In this document: piece after piece, positions 1 to 8,138 of the stretch
Numbering within the stretch: position 1 is the stretch's first letter
How the letters are laid out: each line of letters begins with the position of its first letter
Source of the DNA: Desulfovibrio sp.
GTDB lineage: Bacteria > Desulfobacterota > Desulfovibrionia > Desulfovibrionales > Desulfovibrionaceae
Direction of reading: 5' to 3'
Assembly (NCBI RefSeq): GCF_019424165.1
Contig: NZ_JAHZAA010000002.1
Coordinates: 177,065 to 209,970 of the forward strand
DNA length: 32,906 bases
Program-made: the position numbers and the translations under genes
The notes under the pieces: generated by a model
What the model was told of the DNA's origin: nothing
Seen by the model: only the letters and a program-made list of their open reading frames with translations
The model's database searches: none

Positions 1-115
1 GGAAAAGAATGGTCGTCCACAAGCCCTTGCTCAGTACAACCTTGTCCAGTTCGTTTATAATGATCTGGCCGTTTTCTTCATACTGTACGGTAAGATCGTC
101 AATAGTCTCGTTCAA
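1..115 (-). CDS. Unrecognised small protein, N-terminal part (cut by window edge)
   Basis: Reading leftward from 115, an open frame runs off the window edge and gives a protein starting (M)NETIDDLTVQYEENG..., with ordinary amino-acid composition and no stop in 38 codons. The start is TTG at 113-115, with GGGAG seven bases upstream; an in-frame stop lies about 33 bases further upstream, so no longer start is available. No family is recognised. The protein is acidic at its start and shows no signal peptide in the visible part. It lies 49 bp downstream of the 76-residue gene on the same strand, so the two are probably co-transcribed. The TTG start and truncation lower confidence. Confidence 0.55.
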   Translation of the reverse strand, partial: MNETIDDLTVQYEENGQIIINELDKVVLSKGLWTTILF

Positions 116-164
116 AATATTTCTCCCTGCGGAGCCTCATGGCCGCCCCCCGATGGAGCGGAAT

Positions 165-395
165 CTATCCGGCGTAATTCGCCAGCATGCCTTTGACGTT
201 TTCAGGCAACTCGGGCGTCTTGACCACCATTTCCGTAGGGCCGGGGCCGTACGCACTGGCGACAACCGCCCCGGAGGCGGACAGGGCCATCATGCGTTCG
301 GCCATGGTCAGCTCTCTGCCCGAAGCTATCTTGTTGCCGAGAATACCAAGAACATTTTCGCTGATGCTCAGCGGGCTGACAGTGTGGAACTTCAT
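165..395 (-). CDS. Small conserved-type hypothetical protein (76 aa)
   Basis: This 76-residue protein begins MKFHTVSPLSISENVLG and has a central Ala/Ser/Gly-rich stretch (about residues 36-50), a short Pro-rich part and a C-terminal amphipathic segment. The ATG at 393-395 has a full AGGAGG about seven bases upstream, which is the main support for a real gene. There are no cysteines, no signal peptide and no domain that I recognise. The Ala-rich segment is too short and interrupted to call a membrane helix confidently. It sits downstream of the spermidine-synthase-like gene, separated from it by a probable terminator, and upstream of the cut-off gene at the window edge. Function unknown. Confidence 0.6.
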   Translation of the reverse strand: MKFHTVSPLSISENVLGILGNKIASGRELTMAERMMALSASGAVVASAYGPGPTEMVVKTPELPENVKGMLANYAG

Positions 396-496
396 AGTAT
401 GCTGCCTCCTTTAATTTCTGATAGGCAAGGCTACAATTTTCGCCGCCATCCCGCAAGGGGGCCTGACTGCGGCGCAGCCTCGCAGGCAGCGGCACG

Positions 497-531
497 AAAA
501 ACTCCGGGTTGCAATGCAGAAAACCGGAGGC
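497..531 (-). terminator. Probable intrinsic terminator after the spermidine-synthase-like gene
   Basis: On the minus strand a CTCCGGTT arm pairs with AACCCGGAG (one bulged C) across an 11-base loop and is followed directly by TTTTT. It starts about 20 bp after the stop codon at 554. Confidence 0.6.
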
Positions 532-553
532 ACAGAGATCACATCAGCAAATA

Positions 554-2086
554 TCACTGCCGCAGCAGCATGAGGGCGTAACGCTCCACCGGGGCAAAGT
601 CGTCAGTCAGGGGCAGTGTGGCAAAATCCAGCGGGCCTGTGTACCGCGTAGCCAGCATCATTTCCACAGCCTCCTGCTCCGGCGGCAACGCCTGCTTGCC
701 GTCAGCGGTCAGCGGTGCGGGTCTGTCTCTTTTTTCAGGAAAAGCCGCCACCATAAGGTTTTGCACCTCGCCGGGCCTGTCGGGACGCGACACGCAGTAA
801 ACCTGCACCTCAGCGAATGCTGCGGACAATGCCTTGAAAATGCTCTGGAACAGGCGGCCGTCCTCTCCTTCCACGGCGGAGATGACGTTCATGAGCACGG
901 CCCCTCCCGGAGCCACAGCCCGCCGCAAGGCCTGCGCGGCCTCGACCGTTCCCATCTGAAAGGGAACCGCATAGTGCGAATTGAACACATCCACAAAAAC
1001 CAGGTCAAAGCGCCCGTCCTGCCTGTTCAGAAAGGCGCGGGCGTCTTCGTGGCGCACCGAAAGGCGCGGATCCTCGCCCAGGGCAAACCAGCGCCGGGCC
1101 ACGTCAGTCATGGCCGGGTCTATCTCCACAACGGTCATGCGCACATCTTCGGGGGCGGACAGGGCCGACTTGCCCGCCAGAATCCACTTGGGTACGGAAT
1201 AGCCCCCGCCGCCCAGCATCAGGATGGAGCGGGCATGGGGCGCAAAACAGGGACCCAGGGCATAAAAGCGCGTGTACTGAAAATAAAGCTCGTCCGGCGC
1301 GTCAAGATACATGCCCGACTGGCTGTACCCCGGGTCTGTAGCCATAAGCCGCACGGCGCGGCCGCCCTCGCCCCAGTCCGTACCTTCGTAAACGCGGATG
1401 CTGTTATAGGGGCTTTCCACCAGATGCATGCTGCTTCTGCCTTCGCGCCAGTTTCCGTACATGCCGTTGACCACGGCGCCCAAAATACAGAGCGCCAGCA
1501 GGGCAGCCCTGCCCTTGGCCCCGCCCGGTGCGTTACACAGCGAAAGGGCCAGCATGCTGACAGCCACCCCCCACAAAATGGACGTGCTGCCAAAAAACGA
1601 TATGAGCACAAAACCGCCCAGAAAGGTTCCCAGAATACTGCCCGCCGTGGAAAGGGCGTACAGCCGCCCCACCGTGGCCCCGGACGTGTCCAGGCTGCCG
1701 ATGCGCAGGCGGATGGCGTAAGGGCTGATCATGCCGAAAAAAAAGGCTGGCACGGCGAAAATTCCCACAGCGGCGGCCACAGCGGCCACATACAGGTTGC
1801 CAATGCCCTCCGTCACCCACTGGCCCACCAGCGGATGGCACAGGGCCGTAAGCGCACTGCCCGCCCCGGCTCCGGCCAGGGCAAGGGCAAGGCCCCTGCG
1901 GGAAAGATGCCTGTCGGCCATACGGCCGCCTGCCCAGGCTCCCAGCGCCAGACAGGCGAGCACCACACCGATAAGGCTGGTCCAGACAATGGCTGATGTA
2001 CCCACATAAGGGGCCAGCACGCGCGCACCCACCATTTCCAGCACCATGACCAGGGCGCCGCTTAAAAAGACCGTCAGTTCCAGCAT
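554..2086 (-). CDS. Membrane-fused spermidine-synthase-like protein
   Basis: A 510-residue, two-part protein. Roughly residues 1-215 form about seven hydrophobic segments of the transporter-like type found fused to aminopropyltransferase domains, starting MLELTVFLSGALVMVLEMVG. Residues about 230-510 form a Rossmann fold with a glycine-rich loop (LMLGGGGYSVPKW), an acidic strand end (VVEIDPAM) and the FDLVFVDVFNSHY segment where spermidine synthases carry their catalytic Asp. The classical spermidine-synthase signature is only partly kept, so the product need not be spermidine. AGGAG lies four to five bases before the ATG. The gene stands alone: tadA ends 133 bp upstream and a terminator follows. 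Fold assignment is secure; substrate is unknown. Confidence 0.85.
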   Translation of the reverse strand: MLELTVFLSGALVMVLEMVGARVLAPYVGTSAIVWTSLIGVVLACLALGAWAGGRMADRHLSRRGLALALAGAGAGSALTALCHPLVGQWVTEGIGNLYVAAVAAAVGIFAVPAFFFGMISPYAIRLRIGSLDTSGATVGRLYALSTAGSILGTFLGGFVLISFFGSTSILWGVAVSMLALSLCNAPGGAKGRAALLALCILGAVVNGMYGNWREGRSSMHLVESPYNSIRVYEGTDWGEGGRAVRLMATDPGYSQSGMYLDAPDELYFQYTRFYALGPCFAPHARSILMLGGGGYSVPKWILAGKSALSAPEDVRMTVVEIDPAMTDVARRWFALGEDPRLSVRHEDARAFLNRQDGRFDLVFVDVFNSHYAVPFQMGTVEAAQALRRAVAPGGAVLMNVISAVEGEDGRLFQSIFKALSAAFAEVQVYCVSRPDRPGEVQNLMVAAFPEKRDRPAPLTADGKQALPPEQEAVEMMLATRYTGPLDFATLPLTDDFAPVERYALMLLRQ

Positions 2087-2219
2087 GGCACTCCTTTCCT
2101 GGTTCTTGCTCCGGGACCAGGCCCAATAAAAAATGCTGTCTCATAAAACAGGGCGTCCGGCCTTCTGCACAACGCCCAGAACCGTCACGGCATCCGGCCG
2201 GAAAAACCGGGCAAGGCTG

Positions 2220-2807
2220 TTACCTGGGCGAAAAGTCTGCCGGGCCACGGCGCGCGGCAAAAAAATCACGCAGCAGCGCCGCGCACTCTTCACCGCGCAC
2301 GCCCCCCATATGCCACAGGCTGTGGTTGGCGCTCTGGGCGTCAAAATATTCCGCGCGGGATATAACGGCTCCGGCCGGATCGTCCGCGGCCCCGTAAACA
2401 AGCCCGGCCAGCCGGGCATGAATGCAGGCCGCCGCGCACATGGCGCACGGCTCAAGGGTGACCACCAGCACGCAGCCGCCAAGCCGGTAATTGCCAAGCG
2501 TCTGCCCCGCGCGGCGCAAAGCCAGTATTTCGGCATGGGCCGTGGGATCGCTCAGAACTACCGGGGCATTGGCCTCCTCGGCCAGGACCCTGCCGTCAGG
2601 CGCAACCAGCACTGCCCCCACGGGAACTTCACCCAGGGCGGCGGCGCGGCGCGCCCGGTCAAGGGCACGGTCCATAAGACATTCCCAGGTATGGCCGGGC
2701 GGGGCCGCAGGTACCGGCCCGGCAGGCGCAAAAGCGCGAAATCCCCCACCCCGGGGGCGAAGCCCGCCGGGGAAGGGGAAAGAAGCGTCCGGTACGTCAC
2801 GCCACAT
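2220..2807 (-). CDS. tadA: tRNA-specific adenosine-34 deaminase
   Basis: TadA deaminates the wobble adenosine of tRNA-Arg(ACG) to inosine. The cytidine/deoxycytidylate-deaminase zinc site is complete: HAE at residues 91-93 (zinc His, proton-shuttle Glu) and PCAMC at 120-124 (two zinc Cys). The segment EVPVGAVLV before it is typical of TadA. The 195-residue reading has a Gly/Pro-rich N-terminal extension of about 40 residues. An internal Met at 2675 would give a more usual length, but AGGA six bases before the ATG at 2807 and the 8-bp gap to the upstream gene favour the long start. Homology to other TadA proteins seems to begin near residue 40 (HTWECLMDRAL). It is probably translated with the LOG-family gene upstream. 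Confidence 0.9.
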   Translation of the reverse strand: MWRDVPDASFPFPGGLRPRGGGFRAFAPAGPVPAAPPGHTWECLMDRALDRARRAAALGEVPVGAVLVAPDGRVLAEEANAPVVLSDPTAHAEILALRRAGQTLGNYRLGGCVLVVTLEPCAMCAAACIHARLAGLVYGAADDPAGAVISRAEYFDAQSANHSLWHMGGVRGEECAALLRDFFAARRGPADFSPR

Positions 2808-2815
2808 GCGGCATC

Positions 2816-3484
2816 CTAAAGGATGACAATCTTGCGCAGATGGTTGACCACTTCTTCCGGCGTATCACACACGGTAATAAGCCGGTCTATTTCTTTTTCA
2901 TTAATAAAGCCGCGCCCGGCCATGTTTTTACGCAGCCATTCCACCATGCCGCTCCAGAAGCTGGAGTCGTACAGCACTATGGGGAAGGGACGCGTGCGCC
3001 CGGTCTGGGCCAGAACAAAAGCTTCAGACAGTTCGTCAATGGTTCCCATACCGCCGGGCATGACCACATACGCCATGGCATATTTGACGAACATGAACTT
3101 GCGGATGAAGAAGTAGCGGAAGTTACAGCGGGTTTTAACATATTGGTTGCAACCCTGCTCGTGCGGCAGGTGGATGTGCAGACCGACAGACTCGCCTCCG
3201 GCCTCGGTTGCGCCCTTGTTGGCCGCTTCCATAACGCCGGGACCGCCGCCGGTGATGATGCCGAAACCGGCATCCACCAGAAGCTTGGCAATTTTTTCCG
3301 CATCCTTGTATTCCTGCGTTTCGGCGGTACTGCGGGCAGAGCCGAAAATGGAAATGCAGTTGACCTTGAGGGCATTGAGGGTGTCCAGGGCTTCTACCAT
3401 TTCGGCCATGATGCGGAAGGTACGCCAGGATTCAGTGGTCACGGAGGCGAGGTCGTCTACGATATTCTGTTGCAGTTCGGGCAT
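2816..3484 (-). CDS. LOG-family Rossmann-fold protein (TIGR00730 type)
   Basis: A 222-residue protein of the 'lysine decarboxylase-like' LOG family, whose characterised members are nucleoside-5'-monophosphate phosphoribohydrolases (cytokinin-activating in plants). Visible signatures are GGGPGVMEAANKGA and the diagnostic PGGMGTIDELSEAF (PGGxGTxxE), preceded by the basic stretch FFIRKFMFVKYA. Length fits the family. The ATG has AAAGGAG five bases upstream. It is the first gene of a probable two-gene unit with tadA. In bacteria the exact substrate is usually unknown; a nucleotide-turnover role is reasonable, cytokinin synthesis is not implied. Confidence 0.88.
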   Translation of the reverse strand: MPELQQNIVDDLASVTTESWRTFRIMAEMVEALDTLNALKVNCISIFGSARSTAETQEYKDAEKIAKLLVDAGFGIITGGGPGVMEAANKGATEAGGESVGLHIHLPHEQGCNQYVKTRCNFRYFFIRKFMFVKYAMAYVVMPGGMGTIDELSEAFVLAQTGRTRPFPIVLYDSSFWSGMVEWLRKNMAGRGFINEKEIDRLITVCDTPEEVVNHLRKIVIL

Positions 3485-3915
3485 GGATACTCCTTTTGTA
3501 TCTTCCGGTATTCCGGGCAGCGGGCTTGTGGCCGGTTGGCGGCCCGGGGCGGAAGCGCATGAATGTACCTTACCGCCCGCAGGCGGCAGCAGTGTAATCA
3601 GGGTCGCAGTATATGTTTCCCGTTGCGTAAAGGCAATGCGAAGCTTTACCGCGCAGCAGACGCACGGGCAAGGCAGCTTGACGCTACACGCCCCAAACGG
3701 CTATGGAAAAAAGTCCTGCGCGGCTTGTCGCAACACACAGCCGCGCCAAAGGCGTTTACCGTCCGCGCCCGGGCTTTACGGACCGCGCGCAGCCGAAACG
3801 CATCGCCATACTAAAAAACAGCGTTGCCAGGGCGGAAAAACGGACGCGCAAAAGCCCGCCTGCCGCCTCGGTATATCCGGCGGCCTTTTGCCGCCAACTC
3901 TTACCGGAGGCCATG
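3485..3915. other. Divergent intergenic region between the LOG gene and the MBL gene
   Basis: About 430 bp that must hold promoters for both flanking genes. A GGCGGC/GCCGCC hairpin with a CTTTT loop lies at 3879-3895, ending 20 bp before the MBL start codon. A plus-strand frame stays open through part of the region but has no ribosome site and no protein-like composition. No clear sigma-70 promoter was found. Confidence 0.5.
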
Positions 3916-5526
3916 ATGAAGGTCCAATTTCTGGGCGCGGCACAAACCGTGACCGGTTCCTGCTACATGATTGAGGCATGCGGCAAACGCTTCTGTATTG
4001 ACTGCGGCATGCACCAGGGCAACAAGGCCATTGACGCCCGCAACCGCGAAATCGAAGTCTACCGGCCCACTGACATTGACTTCGTGCTCATTACCCACGC
4101 GCACATAGACCATTCGGGCCTTTTGCCCCGGATCGTGCGCGACGGTTTCAATAATCCCGTGTACTGCACCAAGGCCACCAGTGAACTGCTGGATCTCATG
4201 TTGCAGGACAGTGCCCATATTCAGGAAATGGAAGCCCAGTGGGAAGCAAAAAAATACATGCGCCGGGGCCTGAAAAATCCCCCCGCCGCCCTCTATACCG
4301 TAGAGGACGCGCAAAAGGCCGTATCGCTTTTTTCCGCTGTGGACTACCATAAAACATTTGAGCCTGCTCCGGGCATCCGCGTCACCTACTATGATGCGGG
4401 GCATATCCTTGGCTCCGGCTCCCTGCGCATTGAGGCCGACGAAGACGGCAAGACCACAAGCCTCATATTTTCCGGCGACATCGGCCGCCCGCAGGCCCTC
4501 ATTGTGCGCAGCCCCGAAAGCCCGCCGCAGGCCGACTATGTATTTATGGAGTCCACCTACGGCGACCGCGACCATAAAAACGAAGAAAACAGCGATCAGG
4601 AACTGGCCGAAGCCATTGCCTACAGCTACGGCAAAGGCGAAAAGGTCATTATTCCGGCCTTTGCCGTGGAACGCACCCAGGAAGTGCTGTACTGCCTGCA
4701 CACACTGAGCAAGCAGGGCAAACTGCCCGAAGACATGCCCGTGTATGTGGACAGCCCCCTTGCCATCCGCGCCACAGAAGTTTTTGAACGTAACCGGGAA
4801 CTTTTCGACGACGCCGCGCAAAAACTGCTCAATAACGGCGACAATCCCTTTGCGCTGCCCAACCTGCGCTATACCCTGTCTGTGGCCGAATCCCAGGCCA
4901 TCAACGACTACAAGGGATCGGCCATTGTCATTTCCGCCAGCGGCATGTGCAATGCGGGTCGCGTGCGCCACCACCTGCGCCATAATATCTGGAAGCCCGG
5001 CGCGAGCATCGTCTTTGTGGGCTATCAGGCCGTGGGTACGCCCGGGCGCAAGATTGTTGAAAAGGCCAAAAAAATAACCCTGTTTGGCGAAGATATGGAC
5101 GTGGCCGCCCGCATTTTCACCATTAACGGTTTTTCAGGGCATGCCGGGCAGAGCCAGCTTTTGGACTGGCTGGCCCCTCTGGCCCACAACTGCGCCCAGA
5201 TAGTGCTGACCCACGGTGAAATCAAGGCGCAGGAAACGCTGGCCGGGCTTATCCACCAGCGCTTCGGCCTCAAGCCGCGCATCGCCGCCTATCTTGAAGA
5301 AATGGTCCTGGACGGCTGCGAGGTAACCGCCACCGTCACCCACGAAACCAAGGCCCACCCCAGGGTGGACTGGGGCTTTCTTACCGGCGAGGTGGAACGC
5401 AAGTGGGATATGTTCAAGGGCAAGCTGGCTGATGTTGAGGCCCGCCCCTGGGTGGAGCAGACCGATTTGCAGGAAGCTCTGGAAAAAATGGACTATGCCC
5501 TCACGCGCCTTATTTCGCGCATGTAG
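3916..5526 (+). CDS. MBL-fold beta-CASP RNase-like protein (RNA-processing exonuclease family)
   Basis: A 536-residue metallo-beta-lactamase/beta-CASP hydrolase related to the CPSF-73 / YSH1 type RNA nucleases. Motifs in order: HAHIDHSG (zinc-binding HxHxDH) near residue 60, FSGDIGR, ESTYGDRDH, the beta-CASP segment with VYVDSPLA and ISASGMCNAGR, then GFSGHA (RNA-metabolism MBL domain) and a final THGE. The C-terminal 90 residues extend beyond the catalytic core. Two ATGs follow CGGAGG; the second (3916) has the better spacing (five bases) and gives MKVQFLGAAQTVTG, the normal N-terminus. It heads a plus-strand run with rsmD, coaD and miaA. Target RNAs cannot be told from sequence. Confidence 0.9.
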   Translation: MKVQFLGAAQTVTGSCYMIEACGKRFCIDCGMHQGNKAIDARNREIEVYRPTDIDFVLITHAHIDHSGLLPRIVRDGFNNPVYCTKATSELLDLMLQDSAHIQEMEAQWEAKKYMRRGLKNPPAALYTVEDAQKAVSLFSAVDYHKTFEPAPGIRVTYYDAGHILGSGSLRIEADEDGKTTSLIFSGDIGRPQALIVRSPESPPQADYVFMESTYGDRDHKNEENSDQELAEAIAYSYGKGEKVIIPAFAVERTQEVLYCLHTLSKQGKLPEDMPVYVDSPLAIRATEVFERNRELFDDAAQKLLNNGDNPFALPNLRYTLSVAESQAINDYKGSAIVISASGMCNAGRVRHHLRHNIWKPGASIVFVGYQAVGTPGRKIVEKAKKITLFGEDMDVAARIFTINGFSGHAGQSQLLDWLAPLAHNCAQIVLTHGEIKAQETLAGLIHQRFGLKPRIAAYLEEMVLDGCEVTATVTHETKAHPRVDWGFLTGEVERKWDMFKGKLADVEARPWVEQTDLQEALEKMDYALTRLISRM

Positions 5527-5541
5527 GAGAATGAAAACACC

Positions 5542-6093
5542 ATGCGCATCATAGCGGGCCGCCTTGGCGGCCGTATTCTGAAGACTGTAGAGGGTGAAGG
5601 CTACCGCCCCGCCATGGGCAGAACCCGCGAAGCCCTCTTTTCAATGCTCGCCGCCCGTGGACTGGTATGGTCCACGGCGCGGGTGCTGGACCTTTTTGCC
5701 GGCAGCGGCAGCCTTGCCTTTGAGTCCATCAGCCGGGGCGCCCCGCACGCCCTGCTGGTGGAAAGCTCAACCTCGGCCATGCGCTGCCTTCAGGCCAATG
5801 TGGAAAACCTCGGCGTACAGATCGAGGCCGGGCTTGTGAAAGACGATGTGCTCAAAGTGCTCAAGCGGCCGCCGCAGGAACCGTACAACCTTGTTTTTAT
5901 GGACCCGCCCTACCGCAAAAAACTGGCGGAACCGGCCTTGCGCCTTCTGGCAGCCCATCGCTGGCTTGCGCCCGGAGCCTTTGTGACGGCGGAGATTGAA
6001 AAGGAGGCACGCTTTGCCGTGCCGCAGGGCTTCACCCTGGAAACCGACAGGCTGCTGGGCCAGACCCGCGTCTGTATCTGGATAGCATCATGA
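5542..6093 (+). CDS. rsmD: 16S rRNA (guanine(966)-N2)-methyltransferase
   Basis: A 183-residue class I SAM methyltransferase. The N-terminus MRIIAGRLGGR, the GRTREALFSML segment, motif I VLDLFAGSGSLAFE and the catalytic-type motif IV DPPY (FMDPPYRKK) together are characteristic of RsmD, which methylates G966 of 16S rRNA in the small subunit. Length is typical. The start is 15 bp after the MBL gene's stop; GGAG is present but about 12 bases away, so translational coupling may help. The stop overlaps the coaD start (ATGA), a common rsmD-coaD arrangement. Confidence 0.95.
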   Translation: MRIIAGRLGGRILKTVEGEGYRPAMGRTREALFSMLAARGLVWSTARVLDLFAGSGSLAFESISRGAPHALLVESSTSAMRCLQANVENLGVQIEAGLVKDDVLKVLKRPPQEPYNLVFMDPPYRKKLAEPALRLLAAHRWLAPGAFVTAEIEKEARFAVPQGFTLETDRLLGQTRVCIWIAS

Positions 6094-6629
6094 GAGTAGC
6101 CATGTATCCCGGAACCTTCGACCCGCTGACCAATGGTCATCTCAGCCTTATCCGGCGCGGGTGCGAAGTTTTTGACCAGCTTATCGTGGCCGTGGCCGAC
6201 AATACGCCCAAGCGCCCCCTGTTCAGTCACGAGGAACGTGTGAACATGGCCCGCGAGGCCCTCAAGGACGAGCCGCGCGCCCGGGTGGAGCCGTTTTCGG
6301 GCCTGACGGTGGAATACGCCGCCCAGCGCGGGGCCTGCGCCCTGCTGCGCGGTCTGCGCGCCGCCTCTGATTTTGAATATGAATTCCAGCTGGCCCTCAT
6401 GAACCGCCGGTTGCAGCGCCATATCCAGACGGTCTTTCTCATGACCGACTATCAGTGGCTGTTCATAAGCTCCACCATCGTCAAGGCCGCTGCCAGCCAC
6501 GGCGCAGACATCAAGGGCCTTGTACCCGAAAATGTGCGCCTGGCCCTGCTGGAAAAATACGAAAAAGGCGAGGTTGCCAAGGGTACCCCATGCCTTGCTC
6601 CGCCGCACGGCGGATTCCGCACCTCCTAG
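6090..6629 (+). CDS. coaD: Phosphopantetheine adenylyltransferase
   Basis: CoaD transfers AMP from ATP to 4'-phosphopantetheine, the penultimate step of coenzyme A synthesis. The protein starts MRVAMYPGTFDPLTNGH, containing the nucleotidyltransferase (H/T)xGH motif as TNGH, and has LLRGLRAASDFEYE and the ISSTIVK motif (usually ISSTxVR) near residue 130. At 179 residues it is about 15-20 longer than most CoaD proteins because of a C-terminal tail rich in Pro and Gly. Its ATG overlaps the rsmD stop by four bases, so the two are coupled; miaA follows after 10 bp. Confidence 0.95.
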   Translation: MRVAMYPGTFDPLTNGHLSLIRRGCEVFDQLIVAVADNTPKRPLFSHEERVNMAREALKDEPRARVEPFSGLTVEYAAQRGACALLRGLRAASDFEYEFQLALMNRRLQRHIQTVFLMTDYQWLFISSTIVKAAASHGADIKGLVPENVRLALLEKYEKGEVAKGTPCLAPPHGGFRTS

Positions 6630-6639
6630 CGGTATTCCC

Positions 6640-7602
6640 ATGCCAAGCAACAGCATCTCCGGCGGGGCGGCACAGGCCGCTCCGCCATCCGAAGCACTGC
6701 CCGTCATCTGCCTTGCCGGCCCCACGGGCTCAGGCAAAACAGCCGCGGCCCTGGCCGTGGCCGATGCTCTGGGCGGCGAAGTCATCAACGCGGATTCGCG
6801 CCAGGTATACGCCGACTTTCCTCGCATCACGGCCCAGCCCTCTGCTGAAGAACTGGCTTGCTGCCCGCACCATCTGTACGGCTTTCTGCCCACATCGCAA
6901 AAAATCAGTGCCGGGCGATGGGCCGCGCAGGCCCAGGCCACAGCGCGGCAGATTCTTTCAAAAGGCAAAATTCCCCTGCTGGTGGGCGGCACGGGGCTTT
7001 ACTTCCAGACCCTGCTGCACGGCACGGCCGAAATCCCTCCGGTGGATCCGGCTCTCACCGCGGCTCTCACTGCCCGCCTGGATGATGCAGGCCCGCAGGC
7101 CATGCATGCCGAACTGGCCCACGTAGATCCGGACTATGCCGCCCGCATACATCCCAACGACCGGCAGCGCATCGTGCGCGCCCTTGAGGTACACGCGGCC
7201 ACGGGCAGACCCTTTACCTGGTGGCACAAGCACGCCATGAGCCGTCCGCCCTGCAACGGGCCGCTGCTTGTGCTGGACGCTCCCCTGCCCTGGCTGGAGC
7301 CGCGCCTTGCCCGACGGCTGGACATGATGCTTGAATCCGGCGCGATGGATGAAGCCGCAGCAGCGCTCAAAAACTGTAATGATGACAATGCCCCCGGCTG
7401 GACGGGCATCGGCTGCGCAGAAGCCCTCGCCTTTCTGCGGGGCCGCCTGGGTTTTGACGCATGCCGCGACCTCTGGCTGCGCAACACGCGGGCATACGCC
7501 AAACGCCAGCTCACCTGGTTTCGCGCGCGTCCGGAGGCCGTGTGGCTGCCGCCCGATGACGTGGACGCCGTGGTCAACGCGGCGCGGAGTCTGCGCAAGT
7601 AA
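6640..7602 (+). CDS. miaA: tRNA dimethylallyltransferase
   Basis: MiaA prenylates N6 of adenosine-37 in tRNAs reading codons starting with U. The P-loop GPTGSGKT (about residues 27-34), INADSRQVY, LVGGTGLYF and HPNDRQRIVRALEV are all in the family order. A start at 6640 gives 320 residues, the usual size; the open frame upstream overlaps coaD in another frame and is not homologous. No good Shine-Dalgarno is visible, so translation probably depends on the close coaD stop (10 bp). It is the last gene of the plus-strand housekeeping run; the following intergenic region contains GC-rich hairpins. Confidence 0.93.
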   Translation: MPSNSISGGAAQAAPPSEALPVICLAGPTGSGKTAAALAVADALGGEVINADSRQVYADFPRITAQPSAEELACCPHHLYGFLPTSQKISAGRWAAQAQATARQILSKGKIPLLVGGTGLYFQTLLHGTAEIPPVDPALTAALTARLDDAGPQAMHAELAHVDPDYAARIHPNDRQRIVRALEVHAATGRPFTWWHKHAMSRPPCNGPLLVLDAPLPWLEPRLARRLDMMLESGAMDEAAAALKNCNDDNAPGWTGIGCAEALAFLRGRLGFDACRDLWLRNTRAYAKRQLTWFRARPEAVWLPPDDVDAVVNAARSLRK

Positions 7603-7836
7603 TGCCTGAAACCGCCCTCGTTGTACGTCTGCGACGGTTACAACACGACGGGCTGACAACGTATTTGGGCTGTTCGTTGTCCACCTTTCCGGCCAATCCC
7701 ACTTGATGGCGCTACGCGGCTCGCAGGAAGACCACCCGACCGCAGGGAGGGATGCTCCCGAGGCAGAGGACGCGCAGCCCTCGCTGCCAGATGGCAATTG
7801 CAAGCCTGAACGGGAACGCTTCGGGGATGCAAGGAG

Positions 7837-7896
7837 GGCCGGTTATGGGGCTGCGCCCCTTCCCGGCCCCGCCTTGCCGCCCGCCGCGCGGGCGGC
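7837..7896. terminator. Pair of GC-rich hairpins, possible transcription end of miaA
   Basis: A two-part hairpin (7837-7869) is followed by an 8-bp stem with a five-base loop (7876-7896), then an A-rich stretch. On the plus strand there is no U-tract, so a terminator role is uncertain; the structures themselves are plain. Confidence 0.35.
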
Positions 7897-7988
7897 CCAA
7901 ATAGAAAACAAAAAAAGCCCCCACGTCCGCAGGGCGATACCAATCCCCATCTCGAAGAACAGCCTTTTCCCCCACGCAGATGCATCCA

Positions 7989-8018
7989 CTACGCACCGCG
8001 CATCTACGCACCGCACAT
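7989..8018. repeat. Short tandem repeat, 2 x 15 bp
   Basis: Two adjacent copies of CTACGCACCGC(G/A)CAT differ at one base. Function unknown. Confidence 0.8.
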
Positions 8019-8138
8019 CCCTCAAACATGAAAAGCGGCATAGAGGCCGGCGAGCAGCGCAGCTTGCGTTTGTACCGTTTCCCGGTCAGGGGCAAGCAGT
8101 TGCCACAGGCGCATCCCCTGCGCGACGAGCGCCGGAAC

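Larger units (their letters stand above)
7603..8138. other. Structured GC-rich convergent intergenic region
   Basis: This 536-bp gap lies between miaA (plus) and the carbonic anhydrase gene (minus), whose 3' ends face it. It holds a hairpin with GGGCCGG/CCGGCCC outer arms and a GGGGC/GCCCC inner stem (7837-7869), a GCCGCCCG/CGGGCGGC hairpin (7876-7896) and a tandem 15-bp repeat (7989-8018). Open frames on both strands read as low-complexity Arg/Pro/Gly text without ribosome sites. No gene is supported; it may be a repeated non-coding element or the remnant of one. Confidence 0.5.

Noticed and set aside
509..1996. Long plus-strand open frame (495 codons)
   Set aside because: It lies antisense to the spermidine-synthase-like gene, has no ribosome site and reads as His/Arg/Gln-rich text typical of a high-GC shadow.
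3703..3915. N-terminal extension of the MBL RNase-like protein
   Set aside because: The extension is basic and non-homologous, while CGGAGG directly precedes the ATG pair at 3913/3916.
3901..4983. 360-codon minus-strand frame
   Set aside because: Antisense to the MBL gene, no ribosome site, shadow composition.
7638..7985. 115-codon minus-strand frame in the convergent gap
   Set aside because: Arg/Pro/Gly-rich text without a ribosome site; the region is better explained by hairpins.
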